Notes: generated by a model not told the origin, from the letters alone. Shown: positions 28,087 through 37,426, counted from the first letter of the stretch. The stretch: 64,000 nt of DNA from JAHQVI01 sp963727575 (GCA_963727575.1 CAVSIA010000027.1:124001-188000), one strand, 5' to 3'. Made by a program: numbers and translations.

Positions 28087-29278
28087 TCAGTGCTCTTTTC
28101 CGGCGCCCCGGTGGATCAGCCAGCCGAATGCGAGATTAAGGGCAGAGTCGAAGCCCTGCCTGATAATTCCGCCTCTCTTTATGGATTCGGCGGCATAAAG
28201 CGGGCGCTGCGGTCTCGACGCCGTCCTCGGTCCATACGCGCAGCTTGCCTATGGGGTCGCCCTGTTTGATCGGGGCGATGACCGGGCCGAGATAGACGAT
28301 TTCCCCGCGCAGCCGCTGCTGTTTGGCGTTGCGCGGCAGCAGCAATTGCACATCGCCTTCGCCGCGCAAGCTGACATAGCGCTTCTCGCCGCCCCAGACC
28401 AACGCCTCGCCGACCTCCTCCTCCGCCTTGAATAGCGTGAACTTGCCGAAATTGCGGAAGCCCCAGTTCAGAAGCTTGACCGCTTCGTCCTTGCGCGCGC
28501 TTCCGGTCTTCAGCCCGTTGACGACGACGACCAGCCGCCGGCCATCTTGAACCGCCGAGCCGACAAGGCCGTAACCGGAATCCGACGTGAACCCGGTCTT
28601 CAAGCCGTCAGCGCCGATATTGGCCGATACCAGCGGATTGCGGTTGTAGAATTTGTGCTTCCGGTACTGGAATTCTTTCTGCTGAAAATAGGGGTAGTAT
28701 TGCGGGTATTGCCGCAGCAGGTGCAGAGCGAGCTGTGCCAGCTCCCGCGCGGTCATGAGCTGCTCGGGGTTGGGCAGGCCGGTCGAATTGCCGAAAGTCG
28801 ATTTCTTCATGCCGATCTTGCGCGCGTAATCGGTCATCATCTGCGCGAAGGCGCCTTCCGTGCCGGCGATCCCCTCGGCCAGGATCATGCACGCATCGTT
28901 GCCGGACTGGACGATGATGCCCTGCAGCAGTTCCTCGACCGAGACATCGGAATGGATCGGCGCGAACATCGCAGCCGTTCCCGACGGCGCGCCGCCGTTG
29001 CGCCAGGCATTCTCGCTGACGTTGAACTGGGTCTGCAGGTTGATCTTGCCGCTTTCGAGCGCGTTGAAGACGACGGCAAGCGTCATCAGCTTGCTCATGC
29101 TGGCAGGCTGCATGAGCTCGTCTGCGCTTTTCTCGAACAGCACTGTCTGCGTTTCTGCGTCGACAAGAAACGCATATTGCGCCTCGGTTTCGACCTGCGC
29201 GTGAAGCGAGGTCGGGGCGGCACCGAGGAGGATCAAAAGGAGAAGGGCGGCGAGGCTGTAACGCTGCACGAAGGGCAT
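28087..29278 (-). CDS. dac: D-alanyl-D-alanine carboxypeptidase (PBP5/6-like), one frameshift
   Basis: A periplasmic low-molecular-weight penicillin-binding protein that trims the terminal D-Ala of peptidoglycan stem peptides. A signal peptide covers residues 1-27. The serine active-site motifs are complete: SMSK at 60-63 (nucleophile Ser60), SGN at 125-127 and KTG at 227-229. A C-terminal beta-rich domain follows. The frame breaks near 28205, where GCGCCCGCTTTATG has one C too many. The family-like end is LYAAESIKRGGIIRQGFDSALNLAFGW..., closing at 28087 in the other frame. That end carries the amphipathic helix which holds these enzymes to the membrane, so the break would cost the anchor if real. 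Confidence 0.92.
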
Positions 29279-29402
29279 GAGCGACCAATTTACGGCGAAT
29301 CGTTGTCAAAAAAGCTTGCGGCACTATCGGCCGCGAGCCGGCAAAAATCAATGCCGCGCTCACGAAATCGCCTCACCGCGGCGCTCTCGGGAGCGGCGCC
29401 GG

Positions 29403-30642
29403 CTATCCGCCTCGCGCTTCCTCGACCCGCGCGCTGGTCAAACCGGCCGCCCGGATGCGCTCGGCGGCGGCGTTTGCGGCGTTCCGGTGCGGAAACGGGC
29501 CGATCCGGATGCGGTGGACCGAGCGGTTGCCGATCGTTACCGCTTCGACCGATGTCGGAGCGATCTCCGCCAGGATCGTCGCTAGTTTTTCCGCCATGGG
29601 CTTTTTCGGGAACAGGCCGGCTTCGACGTAAATCGGCTTGGGCTCGGCGGCGACAGTGCTGGCGACGGCCACGGGTTTGCGCGCCGCCGGTTCCGATGAC
29701 GTGATCGGCCGGGCAATCACGGTCGCGACCATGCGGACGGACCGGGCGCCTAGGAGCGGCCGCCGCAACGGGTTTGACGCGCTGCTGCACGGCTTGGGCG
29801 ATGTGCGAGGTGGTTTTCGGACGGACCGCGCGGGGAGCGCGAGCGGGCGGCGTCAGCTCCGCCACTTTGACGGGGCGCTCCGATCGCGAGGGCCGCAGCG
29901 CGGCGACGCTCGCCGATTTGCGCGATCGCTCGACGGTATAGCGGTAGTCGGCGGATGCCTGGCGGTAGCGCATCGCCTTGGCCGGGGAGGGGGCGTAGGC
30001 GACGCGTGCGCCGGCCCATTCCTGGCGGGCCAGGATCGAACGCTCATAGCCGTCGTCACCGCTCAGTGGAGCCGGGCCGAGATACTGGACGCGGACCGGC
30101 GCGGTTCCTGCCGCGCGCATCTGCAGGAGCGAGGCCACCGCCCAGGATAGATCGATGATGCGGTTGCTGGCATAGGGGCCGCGGTCATTGACGCGAACGA
30201 CCAGGGAACGCCCGTTGCGCAGATTGGTGACCCGGGCGTAGGACGGGATCGGCAGCGTCGGATGGGCCGCGGTCAGGGCCTCCATGTCGTAGATCTCGCC
30301 ATTCGCCGTTCGTCTGCCGTGGAACATCTCGCCGTACCAGGACGCCGTACCGGTCGTATCGTAATGGGAGATTTCTTCCGGCGCGTAAGTGCGGCCGTTG
30401 ACGCGGTAGGGGGCGCCGACCTTATAGCGGCCGCCGCCTTTCGGCACAGGCTGACCGAGTTCGACGATACGCGGTCCAAGACGGGTGTCCTCGTTGTTGC
30501 CCCACAGGCTGCCGCCCGACCAGCGCAGATCGCAGCCGGCCAGCACGATGGCGACAGGAAGGATCAGCAGGGCGCTAAGGCAAAATCTCGCAGAGTTCCG
30601 GCGATTTCTCCGGCGCGTGAGGACAGCGCGAGCCTGGGACAC
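29403..30642 (-). CDS. rlpA: Septal ring lytic transglycosylase RlpA family lipoprotein, one frameshift
   Basis: A lipoprotein with lipobox LAGC at Cys37. The double-psi beta-barrel domain carries GTASWYGEMFHGRRTANGE, then LPSYARVTN-like text, then VVRVNDRGPYASNRIIDLSWAVA. The catalytic Asp of RlpA lies in NDRGP. A basic, Pro/Ala-rich linker follows, and a C-terminal SPOR domain (IYVEAGLFPKK...VHRIRIGPFPHRNAANAAAERIRAAG) binds denuded septal glycan. The frame breaks near 29750 inside the linker. In the unshifted frame the SPOR domain would be lost. The second in-frame GTG (30642) has GAAGGG at proper distance. The neighbour dac fits a wall-remodelling role. Confidence 0.9.
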
Positions 30643-30975
30643 GATACACACCCTTCACATGCGCCGCGCCGGACCAAGTCTGTCAGGCGCGTACTGACTA
30701 CCAACGCAAAGATTTCATTCTCGAAAGAATGCAACCTTAGGCTGCGATCGTTAGCGAATGGTTAAGGAGATGTTTCGATTGCTCCCGCACGGCACGAAAT
30801 CGGGGCGGGATGGACGGTTCGATGGAGCGGCGCTAACCAAGATCCAGGTGTGGAAGACGGAGGATTTCTGCGTTGGCGAGCGTCGCGGCCGAGGGGCAAT
30901 GTCAAGGCGCCCAAAACAAAAAACCGCGCCCTGTACCGGGCGCGGTCTAACAAATCTGATGGGAGCAGGCGGCGC
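30643..30975. other. Intergenic region between rlpA and the FixJ-like gene
   Basis: No gene is seen. A small perfect hairpin (CATTCT at 30716-30721, CGAA loop, AGAATG at 30726-30731) lies about 75 bases upstream of rlpA, where its promoter or a leader structure would be. The right end holds the terminator of the FixJ-like gene. Confidence 0.55.
30910..30946 (-). terminator. Terminator of the FixL/FixJ-like operon
   Basis: On the minus strand ACCGCGCCC (30946-30938) pairs with GGGCGCGGT (30931-30923) around a 6-base loop. The sequence then continues TTTTTGTTTTGG. It lies 30 bases after the stop of the response regulator. Confidence 0.9.
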
Positions 30976-31608
30976 CTATTTGGCGAGCGCAACGTCCGGA
31001 TCCATTCCCGCGGCCAGCGCCATGCGGACGAGGCGCGGCAGGCTGCCGGCACCGGTCTTTTCCATCACCCGCGCGCGGTGAATTTCCACGGTCCGAGGGC
31101 TGAGGCCGAGTTCGCGGGCGATGATTTTATTCGGCCTGCCCACGAGCAAATGCCGGAGGACATCCCTTTCGCGAGGCGTCAAGACGCCGAACTTGGCCTG
31201 AACATCCTGGACTTTTTCGCGCTCGCCGAGCTCATATTCCCGGCGCTTCATCGCCTTGTCGACATGGTCGAGCAGGACCGACGGCTCCACCGGCTTCTCG
31301 AGGAACTCGACCGCACCGCGCTTCATCGCCGAGACAGCCATGCGGATATTTGCGTGACCGGTAATAATGATCACCGGGATCGTGTCGCCGATGCGGGCGA
31401 TGCGGTCCTGAACCTCCGCACCCGTCGCATCCGGCATTCTCATGTCGACGAGAACGCAGCCCGTCTGGTCTGGAATAAATGCATCAAAGAAACTTCTGGC
31501 GCATTCATGCGTGCGGACGTTGTAGCCGACGCTGCGCAATAATGTACCCAGGGAGTCACGAACTGCGTTGTCGTCATCGACGACGTGTACTAGCAATGCC
31601 TTGTTCAT
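30976..31608 (-). CDS. FixJ-family response regulator
   Basis: A 210-residue two-domain regulator. The receiver has VHVVDDDNAVRDSLGTLL, the phospho-acceptor Asp55 in LVDMRMPD, and switch residues in IIITGHANI and EFLEKPVEP. The LuxR-type DNA-binding domain is LTPRERDVLRHLLVGRPNKIIARELGLSPRTVEIHRARVM. This is the FixJ/TtrR/NodW class. The start MNKALLVHV at 31608 gives the normal receiver start; an in-frame GTG lies at 31623. It lies 21 bases after the kinase gene, so the two form an operon. Targets cannot be named; the divergent dehydrogenase gene is a candidate. Confidence 0.9.
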   Translation of the reverse strand: MNKALLVHVVDDDNAVRDSLGTLLRSVGYNVRTHECARSFFDAFIPDQTGCVLVDMRMPDATGAEVQDRIARIGDTIPVIIITGHANIRMAVSAMKRGAVEFLEKPVEPSVLLDHVDKAMKRREYELGEREKVQDVQAKFGVLTPRERDVLRHLLVGRPNKIIARELGLSPRTVEIHRARVMEKTGAGSLPRLVRMALAAGMDPDVALAK

Positions 31609-31629
31609 TTTTAACCATCTCACTCATAC

Positions 31630-32874
31630 TCATTTACTTACCGGAAGCAGGAAGCTGAAAGCAGCGCCGCCTTCCGCCCGGTTCTTTGCGGCCAGCCATC
31701 CGCCATGTGCCTGCGCAATCCGCCTGGACACAGCGAGACCGACCCCGAGACCTTCAGGTTTGGTCGTCAAAAATGGATCGAAAATATTCTCGTAGACCTC
31801 AGGGGCGATGCCGGGGCCCGTATCCTCGACACGGACCTCGGCTACACCATCGTCGTTCACAGTCAGTTTGATCCAGATCTTCCGGTCGCCCGGCGACACG
31901 CGAAGCTCGTCCACCGCATTGCGGATCAGATTGGTCAGGAGGATCTGGACCTGGATCCGGTCGATCCGGACGATCACCGGCTCGTCCGGTACGTCGATGG
32001 AGATCGAAATGCTGTGCTGGCTTGCGCCGAGCGTCGCCAGTTCGATTGCGTCCTCCAGCGTCAGCCGCAAATCTTCGTCCACGCGTTCCGCGCCTCTATG
32101 CTGAAGCAGCTTGCGGAGCCGGTGCATGATCAGCCAGGCGCGCTTTGCCTGCTCGCCGGCTTTGGAGAGCAGTTCGAGCCCGCCTTCCATGTTGGCGCAG
32201 GTCGATTGCCCCCAGTAACGGCTCGCTGCCGCGGTGTAGTTGGCGATGGCCGTCAGCGGTTGGCTGAGTTCATGCGTGATCGCCGACGCAAGCTCGCCGA
32301 GCATGCTATTGCGGGAAAGATGCGCATTCTCGCGCTCCAGCTCGGCGATTCGCTGTTGCTGCCGGTGGAAAACAGAAGCATCTTTGATATAATATATATG
32401 TACTAGTGATGCTTCTAACTTATATGCTGCCTGCATCACTTCGACAGGAAATACTTCGCCGCTCTTTCTTATGGCCTGGACAAAGCCGTCTTCGCCCACG
32501 TTACGCCATTCGCATCTTTCTGAACGCTGTCGGTTAATCCCCATATCTAGTTGGACAAACTCCGAGCCAAACAAGATACAGATATTCTTGCCCAAAACTT
32601 CGCATTGTCTGTAGCCAAACAAGCTTTCGGCGCAATCGTTGAACGATTTGATGGCACCGTCATCACCCGTCATGATGATGGCGTTGGGCGACATCTGCAA
32701 GATTGTTTGAAGCACAGAACCAATTGTGGTTCCAGGAGATCGCTTCTCAAATCTCAATTCCGAGTGAGTAATCTCACTGTCTTTTGAGAATTCGCAAGTT
32801 TTATCTGCCAAATTTTGTTTGTTATTCTCTAAAATGAATTCAGACGACGATTGTATTCTACCGGAAAATGACAT
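31630..32874 (-). CDS. PAS-domain sensor histidine kinase, FixL-like without the haem histidine
   Basis: A soluble 414-residue kinase. One PAS domain (about 58-170) has MSPNAIIMTGDDGAIKSFNDCAESLFGY, and the kinase core has LGELASAITHELSQPLTAIANY with the phospho-His. The ATPase part has LIRNAVDEL, DTGPGIAPEVYENIFDPFLTTK and GLGVGLAVSRRIAQAHGG. These are the FixL-class kinase signatures. In FixL the haem-ligand His lies just before the IGIGR-type strand. Here that stretch (FVQLDMGINRQRSERCEWRN) has no His, so haem-based oxygen sensing is unlikely. The gene starts with an atypical AT-rich region and a polar N-terminus of 55 residues. Its partner is the downstream FixJ-like regulator. Confidence 0.88.
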   Translation of the reverse strand: MSFSGRIQSSSEFILENNKQNLADKTCEFSKDSEITHSELRFEKRSPGTTIGSVLQTILQMSPNAIIMTGDDGAIKSFNDCAESLFGYRQCEVLGKNICILFGSEFVQLDMGINRQRSERCEWRNVGEDGFVQAIRKSGEVFPVEVMQAAYKLEASLVHIYYIKDASVFHRQQQRIAELERENAHLSRNSMLGELASAITHELSQPLTAIANYTAAASRYWGQSTCANMEGGLELLSKAGEQAKRAWLIMHRLRKLLQHRGAERVDEDLRLTLEDAIELATLGASQHSISISIDVPDEPVIVRIDRIQVQILLTNLIRNAVDELRVSPGDRKIWIKLTVNDDGVAEVRVEDTGPGIAPEVYENIFDPFLTTKPEGLGVGLAVSRRIAQAHGGWLAAKNRAEGGAAFSFLLPVSK

Positions 32875-33243
32875 TAGAGGTCTCTTGAGCTTTCACCCGC
32901 AACGGGTTGAAATATCGAGATTTAGATCATTTTTCTGATCAATTTTCAAAAATCATATATGTCTCTATAGAATCTTTGCACAACACAGTTCAAGCCCTTC
33001 GAGCGCCCAGGGCACGTAAAAATGCGGAACATAGGGGTTTCACGTATATGCGCTCTTCAGAAAATGAGTGATGCCAAATATACCTGCGACAAAAACACAG
33101 AAGTCGCAAGATGTCTTTCTTCTGGAATACTGCATTATGAATCTCACGCCCGTCTGATCCGCCTCGCGTAAAACGCGATCCCGAGCCGGCTGTGGCGGCT
33201 TGCCTATTGCCTCGCGGGAAACCGGCAGACTAAAACCAACGAA
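32875..33243. other. 369-base divergent promoter region with two inverted repeats
   Basis: This gap separates the two-component operon from the FAD/Fe-S dehydrogenase. TTTCACCCG-CAA-CGGGTTGAAA (32891-32912) is a near-perfect inverted repeat 17 bases upstream of the kinase start. GATCA-N6-TGATC (32925-32940) lies beside it. The block 32880-33140 is AT-rich compared with the genes. Both repeats are reasonable operator candidates for the FixJ-like or the GntR regulator. No coding sequence is seen. Confidence 0.55.
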
Positions 33244-36186
33244 ATGACACTCTCATCCAAGGCGCGTTCCGCACTTGCCGGCCGTCTGCGCCAGTTGACT
33301 GAAGGCGACGTCGTGACGGACGATTTCAGCCGAGGCCGGTACGCCACGGATGGGTCGCCGTTTCAGACATTTCCCGCGGCCGTCGTGCTCCCGAAAACCC
33401 AGGACGATCTGCTCGCTACCGTTCGCGTCGCGTGGGAGGCCGGGCTTGCGGTCGTGGCGCGTGGAGGCGGCACCGGGCGCGCAGGACAGGCGGTCGGCGA
33501 AGGTCTCGTCATCGACTGCTCGAAATATCTGACGCGTCTGCTCTACTACGATGCGTCCGCGCAGACGTGCATCGTCGAGCCGGGCATTACGCCTGCCGCG
33601 CTGAACGAAGCCTTAAAACCGGAGCGGGTCTGGTTTCCGGTGGACATCGAATCCGCTCTGCAGGCCACGATCGGCGGCATGGCCGCGACCGACGCGATCG
33701 GCGCACGGGCGATGCTTTACGGCCGGATGCGCGACAACATCGCGGCATGCGACGTCATTCTCAGTCACGGCGGGGAAATCAGCTTCGACGAAATTCCGCA
33801 CGACTTTGCGCACAACGATGCGGCGCGGGAGGAAAGCACGCTCGTTCTCGACCTTTTGGAGGCTGCGCAGAACAGTGAAGCGGCTATCCGTGCGCTGCAT
33901 GCCGTGCGGGGCGGCCACTACGGCTACAACGTCCAGGCGCTGCTTCCGGAGACGGCGGAGCAGAATCTGGCAGCGCTTCTCGCCGGCTCCGAGGGAACGC
34001 TTGCCATCGCCAAGCGTATCGAGCTGAAGCTTGCCCGGATGCCGCTCAACCGCGCCATCGGCGTTTGCCACCTGCCGTCGCTCACCGAGGCTTTGCGGGC
34101 GATCCCGCGGATTGCTGCGCTCGATCCGATCGGCATCGAACTGACCAGCCGGCGCATCCTGGAATTCGGCCTAACCGGGCGCGATGCCTCCGACCCGGCC
34201 CGGCGCTTGCTGCGCAAGGATGCCGAGGCGCTGTTGTTCGTCGAGTTCATGCAGGGGAACCGGGTCGAGAATGCGCGGCAGCTCAAAGCGCTGGCGGAAG
34301 CAATGGCGCAGCTCGGCCATGTCAGAGCGGTCAGTGAGCTGATCGGTCCGGCAGCTCAGGAGGCCGCGCGGCGGGCGCATCGCGCCGGCCTGTCGCGCGT
34401 CTATGGGACGACGACGGCGCCCGCTGCCCTCTTGCCGTTGACGCAGCTTGCGCTTCCGCTCGATCGTCTTGCCGCCGGCGCCGAAGACTTTCTGGCCGTG
34501 TTCCGCCGCCACGATGTGGAGGTGGTCTGCCACGGCCATGTCGGGGTCGGAGCGCTTTATCTGCGCCCCTGGATCCGATCCGTCGGCGTGCTTCCCGACG
34601 CAGAGGCCATCGCCGGGGAAGCGGAGGCCGCTTTGCAGGCGTGCGATGGCGCGCTCGGCAATGTCGAAGGGCTCGGCATCGCGCGCTCATTCGCCATGGA
34701 GGCGATCCGCGATCCGGCTTTGACGCATCTGTTCGAGGAGATCAAAACGCGCTTCGATCCGCATAACCGGTTCAATCCGGGCAAGATCGTCATGCCCTCA
34801 AAGCCTCAACCGGCGATGCTGCGCCGTACGGCGGCGAGCGAGGCGGCAACGGCCCTTGCGGCACTGAATTGCGACGGGACGGCGCTCTGCCGGCGGCTGG
34901 ACAAAAGCGTAATGTGTCCGTCGTTCAAGGTGACGCGGGATGAGCGGGACAGTCCGCGCGGCCGCGCGAATACGCTGCGGCTGGCGCTGTCCGGCGAGCT
35001 GGGCGCGGATGCGCTCGCCTCCGATGCGATGATGGAGACGATGAGCCTTTGCGTCTCGTGCAAGGCTTGCCGCTCGGAGTGTCCGCGGGGCGTCGACATC
35101 GCACAGGCAAGGATCGCCGTTCAGAGCGAGCGGGTCGGTCGGAACGGCGTTTCGAAGTTCGAGGAATCCATCGCCTATCTGCCGCATCGGGCGCCGCGCT
35201 TGCGCCGCTGGCGTCACGTCCTCAACCTGCGCGACATCCTGCCGCGAGCGTCCCGCCTGTCCGAACGGATAACCGGCGTCAGTGCCGACCGACCCTGGCC
35301 CCGCTGGTCGGCGGCGCCATTTTCAGGCAACCGGTTGGAGGCGGCTGGTGACGGTCCTGAACTCTTGTTGTTCGCCGACACGTTCAACAGCCATTTCGAC
35401 CCGGTGACGCTCAGATCCGCGGCCGACGTCCTCGCGGCGAGCGGCTTTCGCCTTCGCCTCCTTGCCCCTCCGCCCGGTGAGCGCCCTTTTTGTTGCGGCC
35501 GCACGTTTCTGGAAGCAGGGCTCGTCGAGGAGGCCCGCATCGAGGCCCGCCGGCTGATCGCCGCCGCGCTGCCTTTCGTCGAACGCGGGGTTCCGCTTGT
35601 CGGTTTGGAGCCGGCGTGCATATTGACGATCCGCGACGAATTGGTGAACACGCTGGCGGAAGACGGCGCGGAAGCGCTCGCCCGAGCAAGTCTCCTTTTT
35701 GAAGAAGTGATGAGCCAGCCTATTGCAGTTAAAGCAATAAAGCCTAGACTAATGAAGATAGAGGCAGAGGCTCTGTTTGCCGCCCACTGTCATCAGCATG
35801 CCTTTGGCACGGCAACCCTGGCGCGAAGAGTTGCCGCAATGGTTCCGGGAATCAATGTTATAGAAGCGGACCGGTCCTGCTGCGGAATGGGCACGACCTT
35901 CGGATATCGTCCGGAGATGGTCGCGACCTCCTTACGCATGGGTGAACAATCTCTATTCCCGCAGATCAGGCGGGCGTCGCGAGATACACTGCTCGTCGCG
36001 GATGGGTTTGCATGCAGAAAGCAGATTAACGACGGGACGGGCCGAACCGCGCGCCACACTGCGGTTCTTCTCAAGCTCGCGCTCGCCGCAAAGGAAAAGT
36101 TCGGCGACGCAGCCGACGGGGACTTCAGGCCGGACAACCGTCTGTCAAAACGGCTGTCCCGGCTGCGACGCCATTACTTCAATTAG
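33244..36186 (+). CDS. FAD/Fe-S dehydrogenase of the D-2-hydroxyacid (YdiJ) type
   Basis: A 980-residue fusion. The FAD-binding PCMH domain (about 45-260) has GGGTGRAGQAVGEGLVIDCSKYL and GGMAATDAIGARAM. The FAD-linked oxidase C-terminal domain runs to about 515 and ends FDPHNRFNPGKIV. The ferredoxin-like part has MCPSFKVTRDERDSPRGRAN and CVSCKACRSECP. Two CCG-type cysteine domains follow (PFCCGRTFLEAG; DRSCCGMGTTFGY). The same order occurs in E. coli YdiJ and in bacterial D-2-hydroxyglutarate dehydrogenases, so the enzyme probably oxidises a D-2-hydroxyacid to a 2-oxoacid and passes electrons to quinone or an ETF. The substrate is inferred only by class. No ribosome-binding site is evident. 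The GntR gene follows 11 bases later. Confidence 0.88.
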   Translation: MTLSSKARSALAGRLRQLTEGDVVTDDFSRGRYATDGSPFQTFPAAVVLPKTQDDLLATVRVAWEAGLAVVARGGGTGRAGQAVGEGLVIDCSKYLTRLLYYDASAQTCIVEPGITPAALNEALKPERVWFPVDIESALQATIGGMAATDAIGARAMLYGRMRDNIAACDVILSHGGEISFDEIPHDFAHNDAAREESTLVLDLLEAAQNSEAAIRALHAVRGGHYGYNVQALLPETAEQNLAALLAGSEGTLAIAKRIELKLARMPLNRAIGVCHLPSLTEALRAIPRIAALDPIGIELTSRRILEFGLTGRDASDPARRLLRKDAEALLFVEFMQGNRVENARQLKALAEAMAQLGHVRAVSELIGPAAQEAARRAHRAGLSRVYGTTTAPAALLPLTQLALPLDRLAAGAEDFLAVFRRHDVEVVCHGHVGVGALYLRPWIRSVGVLPDAEAIAGEAEAALQACDGALGNVEGLGIARSFAMEAIRDPALTHLFEEIKTRFDPHNRFNPGKIVMPSKPQPAMLRRTAASEAATALAALNCDGTALCRRLDKSVMCPSFKVTRDERDSPRGRANTLRLALSGELGADALASDAMMETMSLCVSCKACRSECPRGVDIAQARIAVQSERVGRNGVSKFEESIAYLPHRAPRLRRWRHVLNLRDILPRASRLSERITGVSADRPWPRWSAAPFSGNRLEAAGDGPELLLFADTFNSHFDPVTLRSAADVLAASGFRLRLLAPPPGERPFCCGRTFLEAGLVEEARIEARRLIAAALPFVERGVPLVGLEPACILTIRDELVNTLAEDGAEALARASLLFEEVMSQPIAVKAIKPRLMKIEAEALFAAHCHQHAFGTATLARRVAAMVPGINVIEADRSCCGMGTTFGYRPEMVATSLRMGEQSLFPQIRRASRDTLLVADGFACRKQINDGTGRTARHTAVLLKLALAAKEKFGDAADGDFRPDNRLSKRLSRLRRHYFN

Positions 36187-36197
36187 GGGTTAGATCG

Positions 36198-36848
36198 ATG
36201 GACTCGATTTCGCAGCATTCGCTGCATGACGAGCTTTTGATGCGTCTGAAGAAGATGATCATCAGCGGACAGTTCCTGCCCGGCGACAAGATTCCCGAAC
36301 GGCTGCTATGCGAGCAGTTCGGCGTATCGCGCACGCCTTTGCGGGAGGCTCTCAAGGTGCTTGCCGCGGAGGGGCTCGTCGAGCTTGCGCCGAACCGAGG
36401 CGCTGTCGTTGCGTCGTTGGGACCGGAAGAGGTCGAGGAATGCCTGCCGATCTCGGCGACGATCGAGGCCTTATCCGGCGAGCTTGCCTGCGAGAACATC
36501 ACCGACGCCGAGATCCAGGATATCAAGGCGCTGAACACCCGCATGGTCGCGGAATACCAGGTCGGTGACGTCCGCGCCTTCCTGGCCACGAACCATGAGA
36601 TCCACGAGAAGATCGTCGCGGCGACCAAGAATCCGCTGCTCGCGGACATTTACGATACGGTGTTCTTCAGGATCGGCTGGGCGCGGCTGATGGCCGAGCT
36701 CTCGCCGGCGAAGATGGCGGAGATGATCGCCGATCACATGGAGATCGTGAAAGCGCTGGAGGCGCGTCAGGGCCAGAGGCTTTCGGAGTTGCTTCGAAGC
36801 TCCATGGAGCACGTGCTGGAAGCGGAGCGTCGCCAGACGCGTCAATGA
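36198..36848 (+). CDS. GntR-family transcriptional regulator (FCD type)
   Basis: A 216-residue regulator. The N-terminal winged helix has LKKMIISGQFLPGDKIPERLLCEQFGVSRTPLREALKVLAAEGLVEL. The C-terminal all-helical FCD effector domain has FLATNHEIHEKIVAATKNPLL and carries the His and Asp residues typical of metal-assisted carboxylate binding. Such proteins sense small organic acids. It lies 11 bases after the hydroxyacid dehydrogenase and is almost certainly co-transcribed, so the dehydrogenase substrate or product is the likely ligand. AGGGGTT precedes the ATG. Confidence 0.92.
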   Translation: MDSISQHSLHDELLMRLKKMIISGQFLPGDKIPERLLCEQFGVSRTPLREALKVLAAEGLVELAPNRGAVVASLGPEEVEECLPISATIEALSGELACENITDAEIQDIKALNTRMVAEYQVGDVRAFLATNHEIHEKIVAATKNPLLADIYDTVFFRIGWARLMAELSPAKMAEMIADHMEIVKALEARQGQRLSELLRSSMEHVLEAERRQTRQ

Positions 36849-36926
36849 ACGCCATCGCGGCAGGGCGGGGCGTATGATCGGCCTCGGCAAGCCGTCGATG
36901 GGGGATGGGCCTGAGGATTGTTCGAT

Positions 36927-36959
36927 GCTCTGGAAAGGCGCGTTTGGCGTTTCCAGAGC
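36927..36959. terminator. 10-bp palindrome between convergent genes
   Basis: GCTCTGGAAA (36927-36936) and TTTCCAGAGC (36950-36959) form a perfect stem with a 13-base loop, between the stops of the GntR gene and the DUF995 gene. There is no strong T-tract. It may act as a two-way terminator or be one of the dispersed palindromes. Confidence 0.6.
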
Positions 36960-36978
36960 ATTCTCATATGGAAAGCGC

Positions 36979-37371
36979 TTAGTTGCCCAGGCGCGCCGTA
37001 CCTGAATCGCCGTCGTTGCGGGTCCAATGGACCTGCTGTCCGCTGACGCGCAGCTTGTAGCAATAAGCGCGGCCGTTCGACCACTTGCTCCACTGCTGGC
37101 AGAGCTGAGCGCGAGTGACCCACCAGCGGCCCTTGTCGGTCTTGACCTCTTCGCCGGCAAGCGCTGCGAGTTGGGCGCTGCTGACGCCGACCATGGTGCC
37201 GTTCGGCTGATAGCGGATCGGAATTTCCAATCCGACCGGGGTCTGGATATAAATGGTTTTTCCGCTGACTGCACGATGGAGTTGCTTGCCCGTCAACAGC
37301 TGTTGCTGCTCGGATGCATGCGCAGCGCCTGCGAGAAGCGCTGTTGCCGCAATTATGATACTCTTGCGCAT
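36979..37371 (-). CDS. Secreted DUF995-type protein
   Basis: A 130-residue exported protein. The signal peptide is MRKSIIIAATALLAGAAHAS, and AAGGTTAG precedes this ATG (37371). The mature part has GKQLHRAVSGKTIYIQTPVGLEIPIRY, then DKGRWWVTRAQLCQQWSKWSNGRAYCYKL, then WTRNDGDSGTARLGN. The two cysteines probably pair. This matches the DUF995 pattern common in rhizobia, whose function is unknown. It is monocistronic, with an inverted repeat directly upstream. Confidence 0.75.
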   Translation of the reverse strand: MRKSIIIAATALLAGAAHASEQQQLLTGKQLHRAVSGKTIYIQTPVGLEIPIRYQPNGTMVGVSSAQLAALAGEEVKTDKGRWWVTRAQLCQQWSKWSNGRAYCYKLRVSGQQVHWTRNDGDSGTARLGN

Positions 37372-37389
37372 TCTAACCTTACATCTAAA

Positions 37390-37426
37390 ATTTTTGCGTT
37401 GCAGCATTTTGGTGCACTGCAAAAAT
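37390..37426. other. Inverted repeat just upstream of the DUF995 gene
   Basis: ATTTTTGC (37390-37397) and GCAAAAAT (37419-37426) are perfect inverted 8-mers with 21 bases between them, about 20-55 bases before the start codon. Inner GCAGC/GTGC bases extend the symmetry partly. It may be an operator or a 5'-UTR hairpin. Confidence 0.5.

Noticed and set aside
31630..32874. Calling the kinase a true oxygen-sensing FixL
   Set aside because: The haem-ligand His of the FixL PAS domain is absent.
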